From Bodo saltans (taxonomy: Eukaryota; Euglenozoa; Kinetoplastea; Eubodonida; Bodonidae), in contig CYKH01000886.1 of the NCBI GenBank assembly GCA_001460835.1, positions 1 to 63,689 on the forward strand: a stretch of 63,689 nt of DNA, in the 5' to 3' direction. Position 1 is the stretch's first letter, and each line of letters begins with the position of its first letter. The translations under genes and the position numbers were made by a program. Positions 22,101 through 30,110 of the stretch are shown in pieces. The notes below the pieces were generated by a model. It worked only from the letters and a program-made list of their open reading frames with translations, was not told the origin of the DNA and ran no database searches.

Positions 22101-24762
22101 GTTGCTCCTCGAGTCTGGAGATTCATTATTCCTGAGCTTTAGCACACCAAATGAACGAAAAGCGATCTTAGAAAAGATCTCCCACTACGCGAAGCAGTAC
22201 CTCGATAAGACACTCATTCCCAATCAAAACAACCTGAACATTTGGCGAACGTGGTGGAGTGACGGCCGCATCTCTAACTTTAAGTACTTGATGTATCTCA
22301 ACTTCTGTGCCGGTAGGTCCTACGGGGATGTTCGGCAGTATCCCGTTTTCCCTCATGTGGTAGGGCAGTATCAGCTTGATACGTTGGATCTAACAGATCC
22401 GACCCACTTCCGTCTTTTAGACAAACCAATGGGCGCACAGATTCCTGAAAAGGAAGCCAAAGCCACGCAGCTCTACGAGTCTCTTTCCGAAGCGGTAGAA
22501 ATGTCGTCAGATTCAGGTAACGGAGGTAGCAACACCAACAGCCTAGCGGCCCTCATGATGTGGCACTACGGCACTCACTACGCACCGCTTGCATGCGTCC
22601 TCCAGTCGTTAGTCCGCGTGCAGCCGTTTGGTGACTACTTCTTAGACATGAATAGCAAACTAGATGAACCTGATCGAGTCTTTGAGTCCATGGCGAACAC
22701 CTACAGCAACTACACCGGCACGAATAGCAGGCTGAGCAAAGATGTTCGTGAGATGGTGCCGGAGTTCTACTGCTTGCCAGAGATGCTCCGTAACACGAAT
22801 GAAGTGCCGTTTGGTGTGAAGCAGGACGGGTCTGTGGTAGACCACGTGCAACTCCCGCCGTGGACGCAGAACCCCCGAGCCTTCGTTGTGAGCTTGCGGG
22901 AGGCTCTCGAATGCCAACACACATCTGAGCGTCTTCATCTGTGGCTCGACTTGGTCTTTGGGTTCAAACAGCGTGGTAAGGAAGCTGTCGCTGCAATCAA
23001 CGTGTACCACCCCCTCACGTACGAGAAAACAGTTGACCTATCTGCGGTGGACGATGCGGTGGAGCTCAAAAGTCACATCACTCAAATTGACAACTTCGGA
23101 CAAACACCAGTGCAACTTTTTACAAGGAACAGCCATAAGCCCCGTTGCAAGCCTGGCGCTGAGTTTCATTCCATCCCGTGCCCTACGTTGCGATATGAGC
23201 ACGCGTTTGCCAAGAGTTCTGTTCTACTATTCCCTGAGAGACTTGTTCCAACGTTAGCTGCCCCATCTGCAGGGTCTCAAGGTTACAGTGGTGGTGGTGG
23301 TGGTGGCCCCCTCAGCAGCAATCACCAGGGTGGTGGTGGCAACAGCGGTGCGTCTTGCTGGATTGTGTTTTGTCGCTCGCCCATCGCAAACGCGGCACTT
23401 GGTGCAGATGAATTAGGTGACTTCTTCTTGTCGACGAACGTCGTCTCCCGCTCAGTCCATCATGTTCTCCCTCTCAACGTGTTACCCTTCACAGTCGTTG
23501 CAGACGCACCGAAAGACTACATCGTGGTACGATCTCACACAGTAAGCCTTGTAGATGCAAAGGACCTCGGGAAGGACCTCGCATCGGCTAGGATCACCAA
23601 AGCCCTCACCACTGTTGCCGCTGTGCAGCCTCCTTTTGCGTTTATTGGATCGACGTGTGGAGCGATTCACGTCGTGGAGGTGCGATTCGACGATATTGTC
23701 GAGGTCGATGTCAACGTGTTACCCTTCACAGTCGTTGCAGACGCACCGAAAGACTACATCGTGGTACGATCCCACACAGTAAGCCTTGTAGATGCAAAGG
23801 ACCTCGGGAAGGACCTCGCATCGGCTAGGATCACCAAAGCCCTCACCACTGTTGCCGCTGTGCAGCCTCCTTTTGCGTTTATTGGATCGACGTGTGGAGC
23901 GATTCACGTCGTGGAGGTGCGATTCGACGATATTGTCGAGGTCGATGTGCCGCAACCACCAGGCCATAATCACCACGACAAAGGCGCAACTGGTGCTCGA
24001 CCACGCTTGGGTGCAAGCTCATCGTCAGCTTCCACATCAGTAGCGGATGTCTCAGGCCGTTGGTCGGATTTGCCAGACGGAGCCAACATTGGGGGCGCGG
24101 TGGACTTCTTCTCCACTTCCTTTGATGTCAAAACCAGCAAAGTGAAGTCTCCACAGATCAAACTTGTGGATTGCCTTTACGGACACCACGGTACCATCGT
24201 CTCCCTTACCGTTGCCAGTGAGTGGGGCATCTTAGTCTCCGCTGCACAGGATTGGGTGCTGGCAGTGTGGGACTTACACCGTCGGTTACTGATCCGAACG
24301 ATCCCCTCCTCCGATCTCCGCCCACAACGACCCATCTCATTGTTCCATCAGCGAATCCTAAGTCCTTGGAGTTTCGTGCCCAGCATTGTTTCTGTGAACC
24401 CAACTCGTGGCGACGTGGTCGTTGCAGGTCTAGGTTCACGAGACGATGTGCTGCTTGTCAACAGTAACGCTGCGAATTCACTGCGAAGTGAGGTGCGCGT
24501 GTTCACCATCAACGGAGAGCTTGCAGCGATGTGCCCGTGGCGCACTGTTGTCACGGCATTAGTTGCCATGGGTCCAGTGATATTCGTTGCGGATGGACGA
24601 GCACTGGTTGTCCTCGACAGTGTGACGTTGTCGAAGCGCCAGGAACTTCACCACCACGCACTGGAAGATTCCATTGTGTCCATTGCAGTGAACCCGTACG
24701 GCACGTGCGTGTCTGTTGTGGACAAAGCAGGAAATGTCGGCAGCTGGAAAGTGAGTTCGTAA
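13159..24762 (+). CDS. Giant PH-BEACH-WD40 protein (neurobeachin/LYST/WDFY3 type)
   Basis: 3867 residues from ATG 13159 (the frame opens at a GTG at 13132). The large N-terminal part is alpha-solenoid-like with low-complexity Ser/Pro and Gly-rich inserts. A concanavalin-A-like (LamG) domain lies at ~1310-1600, interrupted by a low-complexity insert. A PH-BEACH region lies at ~2860-3015, and the BEACH domain at ~3020-3330, with motifs such as 'ISNFKYLMYLN', 'QYPVFPHV', 'HYGTHYAP' and 'FGFKQRG'. WD40 repeats form the C-terminus, ending in 'GNVGSWKVSS'. BEACH proteins act in vesicle traffic, lysosome-related compartments, autophagy or contractile-vacuole function; the specific role here is unknown. 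Residues 3440-3518 are repeated almost exactly as 3519-3597 (237-bp tandem duplication), which lies inside the propeller and would add about 79 residues. Poly-Gly tracts occur near 16990, 18510 and 23290. Confidence 0.9.
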   Translation: MISLTAFYSSLQSLEQQEEIIRWICRENLLNLTATIPLSSSSDCSSADGGNDTTMPHHQSTELCSSGTEDVMSSCDDASFDEVSVMEVLLHFACTRYYDLPCASLVLSYLLAAVREEPADRWAFIAPTGNSLLGRSVVRTLMSVDALTELYASGSLQDYLSLLELIAVSDPEGFVNQLALDERCTADVTALHAILLIPGRLAQQMPAVLELNGIRPIIESCERILIPLLRDDAQISMFLHSQVTPSPIRTLLENLFLIPRSSKGVRLTLMVSLIRVLCAATESSDPEVGRRWLEDFSLSEGPHQVHFCISEWALGDTRESPPTPQEESELFSIPPPHRTTSPGRSMSPGATPPMENMLGEIVSFDPVVMMTPQLGPADPLGATAGPDTQYANRGGDDDDGVPKRCSPALTPSAAAFDPSNPLPCAEDKLVYELLCLLIALPDDGSLYHNRLYEYLLDTARVTTYLSTTSPELVADGSSGRLSTLFEDRVLPSSSLNNSSPAGLQLGMRVLVHACRVTSQSRPALCHFLSRVVVTMLSCRGQDLVDQGLVTTELCEVLSRLVYRPASDEDASAECGTDRETSPERCWASRGFLDLDPEHNNEYLCYVSTVITLFAKCCRSSTSLMRQEDGGAALARIVVNFIASKKNLISCAAIKTVMFHAISASPFDAASSPSADNKGSRSTASGQLSSPLNPRTLPPRSPNGSVAAPANLDPLLSGGSLLYNRLIHAGLAMTVASELMSDATAIRRRAALLELLQDISSRCPSLQSEFIPLSTNLLQLMRTAAGDPQAHTLLPRCSAILAGLRIGKYDKPHIVCQSLLGMICAVDPTDARTLVAASWALQTLALLVARERVAQEFCRDHRHDLFQFVLALCTELHKLWNLMEEQRQSLADTSQQRGGGVDEGEVDDVVLPAPGETPIKKPVFFRSSDGRPPAFTLGDDEGPPPHSTAPAMPTYAPIDLCEELNKMFAFHRQRRDVPPTEVDSEGSTRHAPLPYQYLLICDVLTLTLHLTMVSHCLQQSFVAEDSMTALIHGIGAGPMLKCRLFTSIVTRCLIGLSCFATTSMLSEVVHVGKISMLSQPPPTNSSRVTLQDLTRGWNTVDTIGDQLYELRQHRIVRPHFVRCLLELLLESTPAATIAGFELVVSVVELLYHVFHSRMENLYVLSMCGAWDAAVCQLVRISTVNPKLRSLCVHVISNAMRLFGLHGLTSIPVNCHLLLCFNSTEDSSSVVHDNVSRVFSSWEWLLNNCLPCRVPLSFFSLAFGCECSTRQQRIMNVTGGGGGGGAAGGGGASTSTAAMKKEVMLEGGVDIVTNFEVWKYPVDTHVTAVLWVMVDTSSTHKGDFVLCSLHFDGNRVVVELCGDAKGNLFISVKNRKMGEIFARRVMLGKLPIMPNKQWTMLYFTMENFASKSHASLRSKFSVKFTVGMLALHGNHHFFETVVETPDVDISQSLREKSLSTCTMLTHVCVGGLHRQGDMAGQLIAPTQAPTAATSMGGASSLIGSPSGSAMRRTGGIQEDDGHPADAFLSSRSYLDASPERILSSSATFNSTTATNFATKSATTANTAAPPPPPASPDATPGNASHQLFFASMALFQGELSSFDSLVLFALGPDALTSMDFLDKTTVINLYPILARLTTDSLRTRVGPSLALLASMWLRRQEPTAHESSVPQFTGYFPFGKASRERVIFILGAVQGDLTMLSRSETAASSSNIPMPTATASLSDLSMALTSSAPGGAGGSLAAGSGGSHNASTLSPQSSFAPNMMLIGDHSFAMSDKQNASTAAWSGGGGGGGSAGGGGNYKIEFLLHPKTKPIVQIPLEILFEDINWRGGILWEDEPQFLHRPVSYTVPPVYSNFEAIGGLQMFLWLATVLEPNSAAHVLVFQCACTWLSLHYDKPMSDAWSGESSKSQDMTLLSGILHHRIPITSEIARCITKCAGYPVLARIDFIPLLLDFSLWARDADALNVVTSYLSELQVSSNSFSRFNVGVLRYRRVGERHDHHVLEELLLHLHMKFAGSTTSAWDVSTIPGARNLVALLCTDVTALTRIAASAAWLTTDDDPASIPWTLCLLDAAIAALSDGPAAVMPANPNLVPTSLISHLTIILRCNHEGIRLRGLQCFVQLRVTLIPYLPEVQQLATIAFINDQFHSVPPMRRAMLMRSFCADRGLDDPFTSLLLYALAETLERSDRSLEVGDGSAIRGLVEFLIDIVAYPFTQAALHGQLTVAVEIISTVTFSILNIFVDSEDIGLRSPTPLFHCARRHILNILCACLRASELQIHSATSPAFVDGCVQLFELVSELTTLLYIPSTGGSDESPSLTTAVEAADRSGTQSAGSSNGSTRGSQNHETPMCEYFTRCVAVGNANMMGGSSSSRVRDESSTLSIQRWYRQLLGHDRPSPLVSESADFGSGAAAAVQQQKRAEEHVQFSKSQPEVVPLYALELSSRLHAVINAGLVPVCIQMDKHRIAHKCSLLHQQQLRLITFLLTIETRADDGQQEDIPDTHVDQLQTLCLLHTYYVGPQTFGVGLMGTTPSAQQAKNSKPPKTLLKVPPNARWSEDAIHFVPESLFATSVARYKEPTIAILSAAVRFLSHVADPAHRKTPLIVNRATLGHNICRAMLYFAKPVTFKKDLTEYCVSELERFSNEYMSVTSTFVDSREQQFLERLPLKLLTTHGQAAMQGHTTSIISRAVARARQNLRVDSSRIPLLDPQRAVDVRNRIDGGMQKLQASTMKRAAFYEKTVDHDSRVILAVNAAYRFSMQPWWGPLATLHTDQRVALNRYELDRFTGPDWERSRLRRFAHEPKMLAGEGNAIRFQLPLTSVVAHLQAHQYDRRPEDDDMEMLSLFGVTAVPQSVHQRVLMQSESASHRCLLILPMDRVPVILTLSHVGLLIRAEIPPPQRSENSDTTTTKTSTDTGALATTLAVAQQPKAKPRGTLVRVFSNQQQGVSAAPSGYRYKHEMHDRVVPMSSIRAVWPRRNLLQQVAIELLLESGDSLFLSFSTPNERKAILEKISHYAKQYLDKTLIPNQNNLNIWRTWWSDGRISNFKYLMYLNFCAGRSYGDVRQYPVFPHVVGQYQLDTLDLTDPTHFRLLDKPMGAQIPEKEAKATQLYESLSEAVEMSSDSGNGGSNTNSLAALMMWHYGTHYAPLACVLQSLVRVQPFGDYFLDMNSKLDEPDRVFESMANTYSNYTGTNSRLSKDVREMVPEFYCLPEMLRNTNEVPFGVKQDGSVVDHVQLPPWTQNPRAFVVSLREALECQHTSERLHLWLDLVFGFKQRGKEAVAAINVYHPLTYEKTVDLSAVDDAVELKSHITQIDNFGQTPVQLFTRNSHKPRCKPGAEFHSIPCPTLRYEHAFAKSSVLLFPERLVPTLAAPSAGSQGYSGGGGGGPLSSNHQGGGGNSGASCWIVFCRSPIANAALGADELGDFFLSTNVVSRSVHHVLPLNVLPFTVVADAPKDYIVVRSHTVSLVDAKDLGKDLASARITKALTTVAAVQPPFAFIGSTCGAIHVVEVRFDDIVEVDVNVLPFTVVADAPKDYIVVRSHTVSLVDAKDLGKDLASARITKALTTVAAVQPPFAFIGSTCGAIHVVEVRFDDIVEVDVPQPPGHNHHDKGATGARPRLGASSSSASTSVADVSGRWSDLPDGANIGGAVDFFSTSFDVKTSKVKSPQIKLVDCLYGHHGTIVSLTVASEWGILVSAAQDWVLAVWDLHRRLLIRTIPSSDLRPQRPISLFHQRILSPWSFVPSIVSVNPTRGDVVVAGLGSRDDVLLVNSNAANSLRSEVRVFTINGELAAMCPWRTVVTALVAMGPVIFVADGRALVVLDSVTLSKRQELHHHALEDSIVSIAVNPYGTCVSVVDKAGNVGSWKVSS
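23476..23949 (+). repeat. 237-bp in-frame tandem duplication inside BEACH gene
   Basis: Copy 1 is 23476-23712 and copy 2 is 23713-23949. They are nearly identical; the one difference I found is T versus C around 23532/23769. The unit encodes 79 residues beginning NVLPFTVV and ending VEVDV. Length is divisible by three, so the frame is kept. Confidence 0.95.
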
Positions 24763-25047
24763 TCGCGGCAACTGCGACGCGCATTGTTGCAATGAAAGAT
24801 GCAGCATGATGCAGCAATGTGCTTATCGACAAAAACAAACAATCAATCAATAAAGAACTAACCTTCTTCGTCACCTTTCTTGAAGAAATGCTGCGCCTTA
24901 TTTTCTCGTTCTTCTGCTCTCTTGTGTTTAAGAAGAAACTACGAGCCCCAAAGGATGAATTAGAAGCTGTGAGTCCCCCAAAAGTACTCATCGTTTCCTT
25001 TGTATCCACTCTACCCATCTCTCACTCTCACTATCTCTCTCACATCG
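24763..25047. other. Intergenic region with CT-rich acceptor tract
   Basis: 285 bp between BEACH and DHHC genes. The last 60 bp (24990-25045) are strongly CT-rich, fitting a trans-splicing pyrimidine tract just before the ATG at 25048. No gene is seen. Confidence 0.4.
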
Positions 25048-26217
25048 ATGAAGACTGCAGTGTCCAATGTCGCCCACACGATTCGATCCCATGTGTCTGC
25101 ATTCCAAAGATTCAAGCCAGCGCCACCTCTCAAAACACGCCTAGTCGATGGATCTATTGCGCTGATGACGCCAACGATGGAAGCGGCGCACTCAGCATCT
25201 ATTGGTGCTGCGTGGTTTGTGGTTGTGGTTCAGATTGTCCTTGTCTGCACCATTTATTTCCTAGGGCACAAAGAGTCACTTAGTGGGGTTGCGTGGACAC
25301 TGCCGTGTGTTGTGTTTAACGCGGTGTATCTTTACTGCTGGCGGTCAGATCCAGGGATTGTCCGCCGAGGAAGTCAGCATTCAATCGTCACTGCGTCCAC
25401 ATCTCCAACCACTGAGGTGATTGTGGTTGTTCCTCCCCCTGACGACCACGACGTTCTCGATGATGACGAGCCGCATCATCATCTCCCACTAAAAGGTACT
25501 GCTTCCGGTGTCGGGAGCAGTCTTAGAACGAGGCAGCCTCCTCCACCTGCTCCTGCATCGTCGAGCACCGCCGCGCACACAAAGCAACAAGGTGAGGCTA
25601 TCGTGAACGAAGATGGAGTTCCCTTACGATGGTGCGATGACTGCGAGTTATGGCAACCTCTGAGAACAAGGCACTGCGATAAGTGCGGCGTGTGCGTACG
25701 AAAATTCGATCACCACTGCTTTTGGGTGGGTGGGTGTGTAGGAGAACGAAACCACGGCAAATTTGTGTGTGTGCTCCTCACTGCAACTTGGTATGTGTTT
25801 GTATGTTGGTGGCAAGTGATGCTGTGCTTTGACTTCCGCGTCAAGATTGTGTCTCCCTCCACTCACCAAGTTATCGAGACTCGCGAATCATTCCCCGTCG
25901 CCGTGCGCAACTTTATTCCTGTGATTTTATTCTTCACAGCATTGTTCATGTTACTATTTGTGGTGAGTTTGTTGATGTGGCATTTGGTGCTGGTGTTCAC
26001 CAACCAAACGACGTGGGAGAGCGCGTCGTCGTCTCGCATTTCGTATTTTGCTCACACAAAGCACTCAGCTCCATTCGATATGGGGCCACTGCGGAACCTT
26101 CGTTCAGTGTTTTGCATCGCTGCTCACCATCCTCCTGCAGTGTGGCGCTTTGCCCCGGGTCGTGTGAACCACCCAAAACAGCAGCGCCTAGATTCCGACC
26201 CGTTGACGGTCGTGTGA
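25048..26217 (+). CDS. DHHC-type protein S-palmitoyltransferase
   Basis: 389 residues from ATG 25048 (the longer frame to 25000 begins at TTG). Two transmembrane segments precede a low-complexity cytosolic loop. The cysteine-rich domain (~195-245) has the expected Cys/His pattern and an intact DHHC at residues 221-224 (catalytic Cys224), followed by NHGKF. Two more membrane segments follow, then a TTxE motif (TTWE) and a PFDMG/RNLxxVF tail like the family's C-terminal PaCCT region. The reaction is transfer of palmitate from acyl-CoA to cysteine of substrate proteins, on Golgi, endosomal or plasma membranes. All key residues are present, so activity is expected; the substrate is unknown. Confidence 0.92.
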   Translation: MKTAVSNVAHTIRSHVSAFQRFKPAPPLKTRLVDGSIALMTPTMEAAHSASIGAAWFVVVVQIVLVCTIYFLGHKESLSGVAWTLPCVVFNAVYLYCWRSDPGIVRRGSQHSIVTASTSPTTEVIVVVPPPDDHDVLDDDEPHHHLPLKGTASGVGSSLRTRQPPPPAPASSSTAAHTKQQGEAIVNEDGVPLRWCDDCELWQPLRTRHCDKCGVCVRKFDHHCFWVGGCVGERNHGKFVCVLLTATWYVFVCWWQVMLCFDFRVKIVSPSTHQVIETRESFPVAVRNFIPVILFFTALFMLLFVVSLLMWHLVLVFTNQTTWESASSSRISYFAHTKHSAPFDMGPLRNLRSVFCIAAHHPPAVWRFAPGRVNHPKQQRLDSDPLTVV

Positions 26218-26289
26218 ATGCTTTCTCTTGTCCTATTGGCATTTCTGCATAACATTTCTAATGTCTTGAGCTTTCTCTTCTGCTTCTGT

Positions 26290-26344
26290 ACTGGTCCCCT
26301 CTTGCTCCACAATTTTTTTCCCCCTTTTCATTGCGGTTCAATAG
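26290..26344 (+). promoter_or_regulatory. Polypyrimidine tract and AG acceptor for the 26373 gene
   Basis: A long T/C tract (26290-26330) ends in AG at 26343-26344, 28 bp before ATG 26373. It excludes the longer non-ATG start at 26331, because that lies upstream of the acceptor. Confidence 0.5.
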
Positions 26345-26372
26345 TAGCACAAGTCGTTTCTATCCAAGGAAA

Positions 26373-27914
26373 ATGGCATTGCGGCATTCATCAGCACCTA
26401 TCGTTTCATCTCCAGCAACGGAGCGTCGTCGATTATTTACAGTTGTCATCGTTCTATCATGCTTCCTCGGAATGATCACCGCGTCCTTGTGGCAACGTCC
26501 CGCTGTTGCAGCGGATAACAATGCGTCGTCCTCTTGGAGTCTTCTCTCGTCGCACGGGGCCGGTGGCCAAAGGTACGGCAATAGGTTTCAGCACATTTTA
26601 GATGATTTCGATCGAAACGATGCGCAGTCCAATGACAAGAAATCCACCACCTCTGTGGACGCGCTGGCACTCAACGATCTTCAAAATGAACTCCGCCGCC
26701 TTAAGCGCCCCCTCCGAGTTCTCATTCATCAGCTGGAGCCACATGGTCCTCCGACCACAGCACCGACACCCGTCCCCCCTGTAGATACTTCCACGATCAA
26801 CCAGAACGTCGCCACCCCTGAGGAAGCCACCATTCCCGAAAGCCCACCTTCCCCTGTGATGCATCGGCTGGTGTATCATCAGAAATGGGCGCGTGACAAG
26901 ACTATTTTTGTCACCCTCGTTGCAAGCCTTGTTGATTCCAAAGTCGGTGCTGAAGTGCCGATGTGTGCTCGCATCATTGACTTGCTGTTTAAAAACGCCG
27001 CGAACCCGTCACAGATCCGCGTTGGCGTTGTTGAGGTTCACCCTGATGAAGCAAACTTCACAGCAATCACCCCTCTCAGCGGATGCATCAACCCCATCCA
27101 CGCACAATGCAACCAATCCAAGTTTTGCCTCACTGACTTTGTGCGAGTTCGCCGCGTCACCGACTCTTCTGTTCCAGCGGAATGGGATCGATTTGCACTC
27201 TCAGCGTCCATGTATCGTAATGAAGCGTATGTGCTGCTCTCCAACTCGTGGCAGCACCTAGCAGTTGTAGGCTCCACGATCCCTTCGCTGCCGAAGCGTT
27301 GGGATGAGGAGATGATACACACGCTCAGTCAACAAAAAGGAGGTGCTCGCAAAGCTCTCACAGCGTGGCTTCCCCGGTCTTCATCATCATCAACAACCTC
27401 GTCAGGGCCGTCGAGCACCTTTCCTTGCAGCATCTCCCACCACAACGGCCAGTGGAATGTGACTCTAGGGAGTACCACAAGCGCATCATCAGATACAGCG
27501 GCGACATCGCCTCGAAGGACGCATCTTGTCTCCACCGACTTGTTGTTTGCCCCAGGAGAGATGTTAGTGAATGTTCCGCTTGATTCCTCCATTCACTCCG
27601 CATCGGACACAATAGTATCTCTCGCGTTGTCGCTGAGGCTGTTTGCTGCGGGGTACCACTCCTACACTCTGGGACGTGGGGTACTTCCTGTATGCTCGCA
27701 AGAAGGCGGTCTCTGCGCTGTGATCCCCTCAGCGCATCGGCATGGGGATTCTCAGGAGGGGTACGTCAACGAGATTCTTAGCCGCGGATGGGACGAACCA
27801 AGCAACACCACCGCCACAACTCTCAACTCGAGATTCTCGGCCAACAAGAAAGCTCACGACAAATTCTGGAAGGCGTTAGCGTTCCACGATAACGCTGGAA
27901 CGCAGTGCAGCTAG
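26373..27914 (+). CDS. Type II membrane glycosyltransferase, GT60 (GlcNAc-transferase)-like
   Basis: 513 residues. A short basic cytosolic tail is followed by a single transmembrane segment (~20-40), then a Ser/Thr/Pro-rich stem and a lumenal domain from ~180. The domain has the layout I associate with GT60 enzymes of the Skp1/mucin GlcNAc-transferase family: a beta strand 'IFVTLVASLVDSK', a 'LLFKNAANPSQIRVGVVE' segment, an 'NEAYVLLSNSWQHLA' strand followed by WDEEMI, and later 'LFAPGEMLV' and 'LFAAGYHSYT'. The usual D-x-D/DSH metal site appears replaced by SNSWQH, so catalysis is uncertain. Golgi localisation is predicted from topology. The assignment is by eye and another GT-A family is possible. 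Confidence 0.6.
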   Translation: MALRHSSAPIVSSPATERRRLFTVVIVLSCFLGMITASLWQRPAVAADNNASSSWSLLSSHGAGGQRYGNRFQHILDDFDRNDAQSNDKKSTTSVDALALNDLQNELRRLKRPLRVLIHQLEPHGPPTTAPTPVPPVDTSTINQNVATPEEATIPESPPSPVMHRLVYHQKWARDKTIFVTLVASLVDSKVGAEVPMCARIIDLLFKNAANPSQIRVGVVEVHPDEANFTAITPLSGCINPIHAQCNQSKFCLTDFVRVRRVTDSSVPAEWDRFALSASMYRNEAYVLLSNSWQHLAVVGSTIPSLPKRWDEEMIHTLSQQKGGARKALTAWLPRSSSSSTTSSGPSSTFPCSISHHNGQWNVTLGSTTSASSDTAATSPRRTHLVSTDLLFAPGEMLVNVPLDSSIHSASDTIVSLALSLRLFAAGYHSYTLGRGVLPVCSQEGGLCAVIPSAHRHGDSQEGYVNEILSRGWDEPSNTTATTLNSRFSANKKAHDKFWKALAFHDNAGTQCS

Positions 27915-28144
27915 TGCTTTGCCCGGGTTTCTTTGATATTTTTACGCTTCAAATTCTCAATTTTCTGAATGATCACGCGTTTCAACATTTTCGTCGTGTG
28001 AATATGCATTTGTTGTTGATTTCATCTTTGTGCAGTGCGAAGAAAGGAGTCCGTAAATAGAAAGCTTGTGCGTGTCCACCACCCTTATCCACCACCTACA
28101 ATCACACTTTACACAAAAACCCCAAACAAACGCACCGGTAAGCC

Positions 28145-29704
28145 ATGCCCATGGGAAAGCCTGTCAAGGGCGCCGCCAAAGTGGTGGACGACCCAGTGCT
28201 GTTAGAGCAGATGAAGCTTGCTGAAATGGAGCAGCGCCGACGCCAGGAGGTCCTCCTTCGTACGCGCCTCGAGGAGTTGATGAACGAAGAGGAGAGTATG
28301 GCTCGCATTTCCGCGAAGGACATTGAGGCTCGATGGATGCGATTTCTCCGCGAAAAGAAGCAGAAGGAGCTGGTGGCGGAGATTGAGGTATTACGCAACA
28401 CCTTTGAAAAGACGCTTGATCGTAAGAATGCGGTCATCTCCATGCTCTCAGTCGACATGGATGAGGCCGAGGAACAGTACCGCCTCGCCCTTCGAACCCA
28501 TCTAGGAAATATTGATGCCCTTATTGACCTTCAGAACAGAAGAATGGCGGACTTAGAAATGGAGTTCGAAAACGACCTGCTCGAGACAAAGAGCGACTTT
28601 GAGCTCGAGAGAACTGAGATTGCGCGCAAACATGAGCTTGAGAAAGCTGACTTGAAGCTGATTCTCCAGAATATGGCCGCAGAAGCAGAGGCCAACGAGC
28701 GCAAGCTGCAAGAGGAAACTAGTGAAACCCACGAGACCGCGATCGAAAAGATGGACGAGGAAAAGAAGCAGATGCAGGGTGAGTTGACGAAGATCAACGA
28801 GACGATCCGCAGCGAGCTCGACATGCGTTACAAGGAGTTCATGGCCAATGCCCAGGCGAACATGAAAGACTACATGGACAAGACAAAGGAAGACACAGAT
28901 ACTGCCGATAAGATTGCATCTCAAATGCGAAAAATCGCCAAGTTGCAAGAGAGCATCGGCACTTGGAAGTCTAATTTGAGCAACAACATCCGCGAGTGCG
29001 AAGAGCGTAATGCGGCCATGAAGGCTGAGAAGGAGGCTACCGCGAAGTACTTCAAGGACCTGAAGCGAGAAATGCAGGTATGGCGCAAAGGTGAAGAGCG
29101 CCGATTAGCAACTCTGGTCAGCCAGGCACGAAAAACTCAGTTGTCGCTCGAGTCCGATGCCGAAGGTGCTGCCCGAATCCTGCGTCTCGTCGAGCTTTGC
29201 AAAGACCTCGAAACAGAGCGAGAGCGTGTTCTCGGATTTGATGTTGACGTCGCTACTGATGAAGTTCAATCAGAAGTGAAAAGAACCATGGAGACCAAAG
29301 AGCAGCTCGAGGCTGCCCAACGAGGCGACGCTACGAGTATGAACGCTCTCTTCTCGATCTCCAACGGTGAAATGGATAGCACTGTCCCAGCTACCGAAGA
29401 GTGGCGCCTCTTAGAGAAATTCTGGGTGAAGCACAACAAAGTCGTACTTGACAACGCTGCCATCGCTCAGGAAAAGTTTCACCTTGAGCAGGAAAACCAA
29501 AAGCTCAAGAATTTGTTGAAGCAGTACCTCGACGGCGTGAGCGTCAACAACGACGTCATGGGAGGAAAGAACAACTTGTTGCAGACCAGCAAATTCCAGA
29601 ATGTGGTATCTGCCCAAGAGTCCCGCGGCAGAGTCCCATCGAATATCACCGTAGTGGAAGGAAATAAGGTGGTGATGGACGTTGGCCGTCAACGCGCGTT
29701 CTAA
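28145..29704 (+). CDS. DRC2: Dynein regulatory complex subunit 2 (CCDC65/FAP250 family)
   Basis: 519 residues, almost entirely coiled coil, ATG at 28145. The N-terminal segment 'LRNTFEKTLDRKNAVI' and 'AEEQYRLALRTHLGNIDALI', and the C-terminal 'LLEKFWVKHNKV' with 'LKQYLDGVSVN', match the NYD-SP28/DRC2 family. Length (~480-520) fits DRC2 rather than the longer DRC1. DRC2 pairs with DRC1 to form the base-plate of the nexin-dynein regulatory complex on axonemal doublets and is needed for coordinated beating; this is family knowledge. The gene sits alone and is not clustered with other axonemal genes. Lys/Glu-rich composition is normal for the family. Confidence 0.85.
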   Translation: MPMGKPVKGAAKVVDDPVLLEQMKLAEMEQRRRQEVLLRTRLEELMNEEESMARISAKDIEARWMRFLREKKQKELVAEIEVLRNTFEKTLDRKNAVISMLSVDMDEAEEQYRLALRTHLGNIDALIDLQNRRMADLEMEFENDLLETKSDFELERTEIARKHELEKADLKLILQNMAAEAEANERKLQEETSETHETAIEKMDEEKKQMQGELTKINETIRSELDMRYKEFMANAQANMKDYMDKTKEDTDTADKIASQMRKIAKLQESIGTWKSNLSNNIRECEERNAAMKAEKEATAKYFKDLKREMQVWRKGEERRLATLVSQARKTQLSLESDAEGAARILRLVELCKDLETERERVLGFDVDVATDEVQSEVKRTMETKEQLEAAQRGDATSMNALFSISNGEMDSTVPATEEWRLLEKFWVKHNKVVLDNAAIAQEKFHLEQENQKLKNLLKQYLDGVSVNNDVMGGKNNLLQTSKFQNVVSAQESRGRVPSNITVVEGNKVVMDVGRQRAF

Positions 29705-30110
29705 AAGGGAAAGATCAGCTGCTGCTCGACAAAAAGCAAAGGATGAATTTGCTGTTTGTTGTGTTTTTGTTGTGGTGACGAAGATTTAGGTGAAACGAAT
29801 GAGAATGTGATTCATTATGTAGATCAACAACAGTGGCAACGCAAGAGCATTGAAGAGGAACAAAGAAAAATCACAGAAACCCCCAAAACACAAAACAATC
29901 AAACAAAATACAGGAAAAAAGGAAAAAAAATCTCAACTTTGCTCACACAGGTCCACGCGATCTTTTCTTGTACAGAACACACCTTGATTCAGCAATCCAA
30001 GAAACTGTGTCTCAACTGTGGTGCGTTCCTGATGCAAACATTTTGTATTCTTCCCTTTTCCTCCGTTTATTTCCTGAAACAAAGAAAATCAACAACGTAA
30101 TTTTTTAGCA
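29705..30110. other. Intergenic region, no credible gene
   Basis: 406 bp with A-rich stretches (29860-29940) and T-rich stretches. A 114-codon frame (29756-30100) starts at TTG, has no early ATG and has a composition typical of untranslated sequence, so it is not called. T/C-rich sequence at 30045-30075 probably serves as the splice tract for the next gene. Confidence 0.4.

Noticed and set aside
23476-23949. Direct repeats considered as a CRISPR or satellite array
   Set aside because: Only two long copies, in frame within a protein gene, no spacers.
29756-30100. 114-codon + strand ORF between DRC2 and the FIST gene
   Set aside because: Starts at TTG with no early ATG; A-rich, UTR-like composition; no family features.
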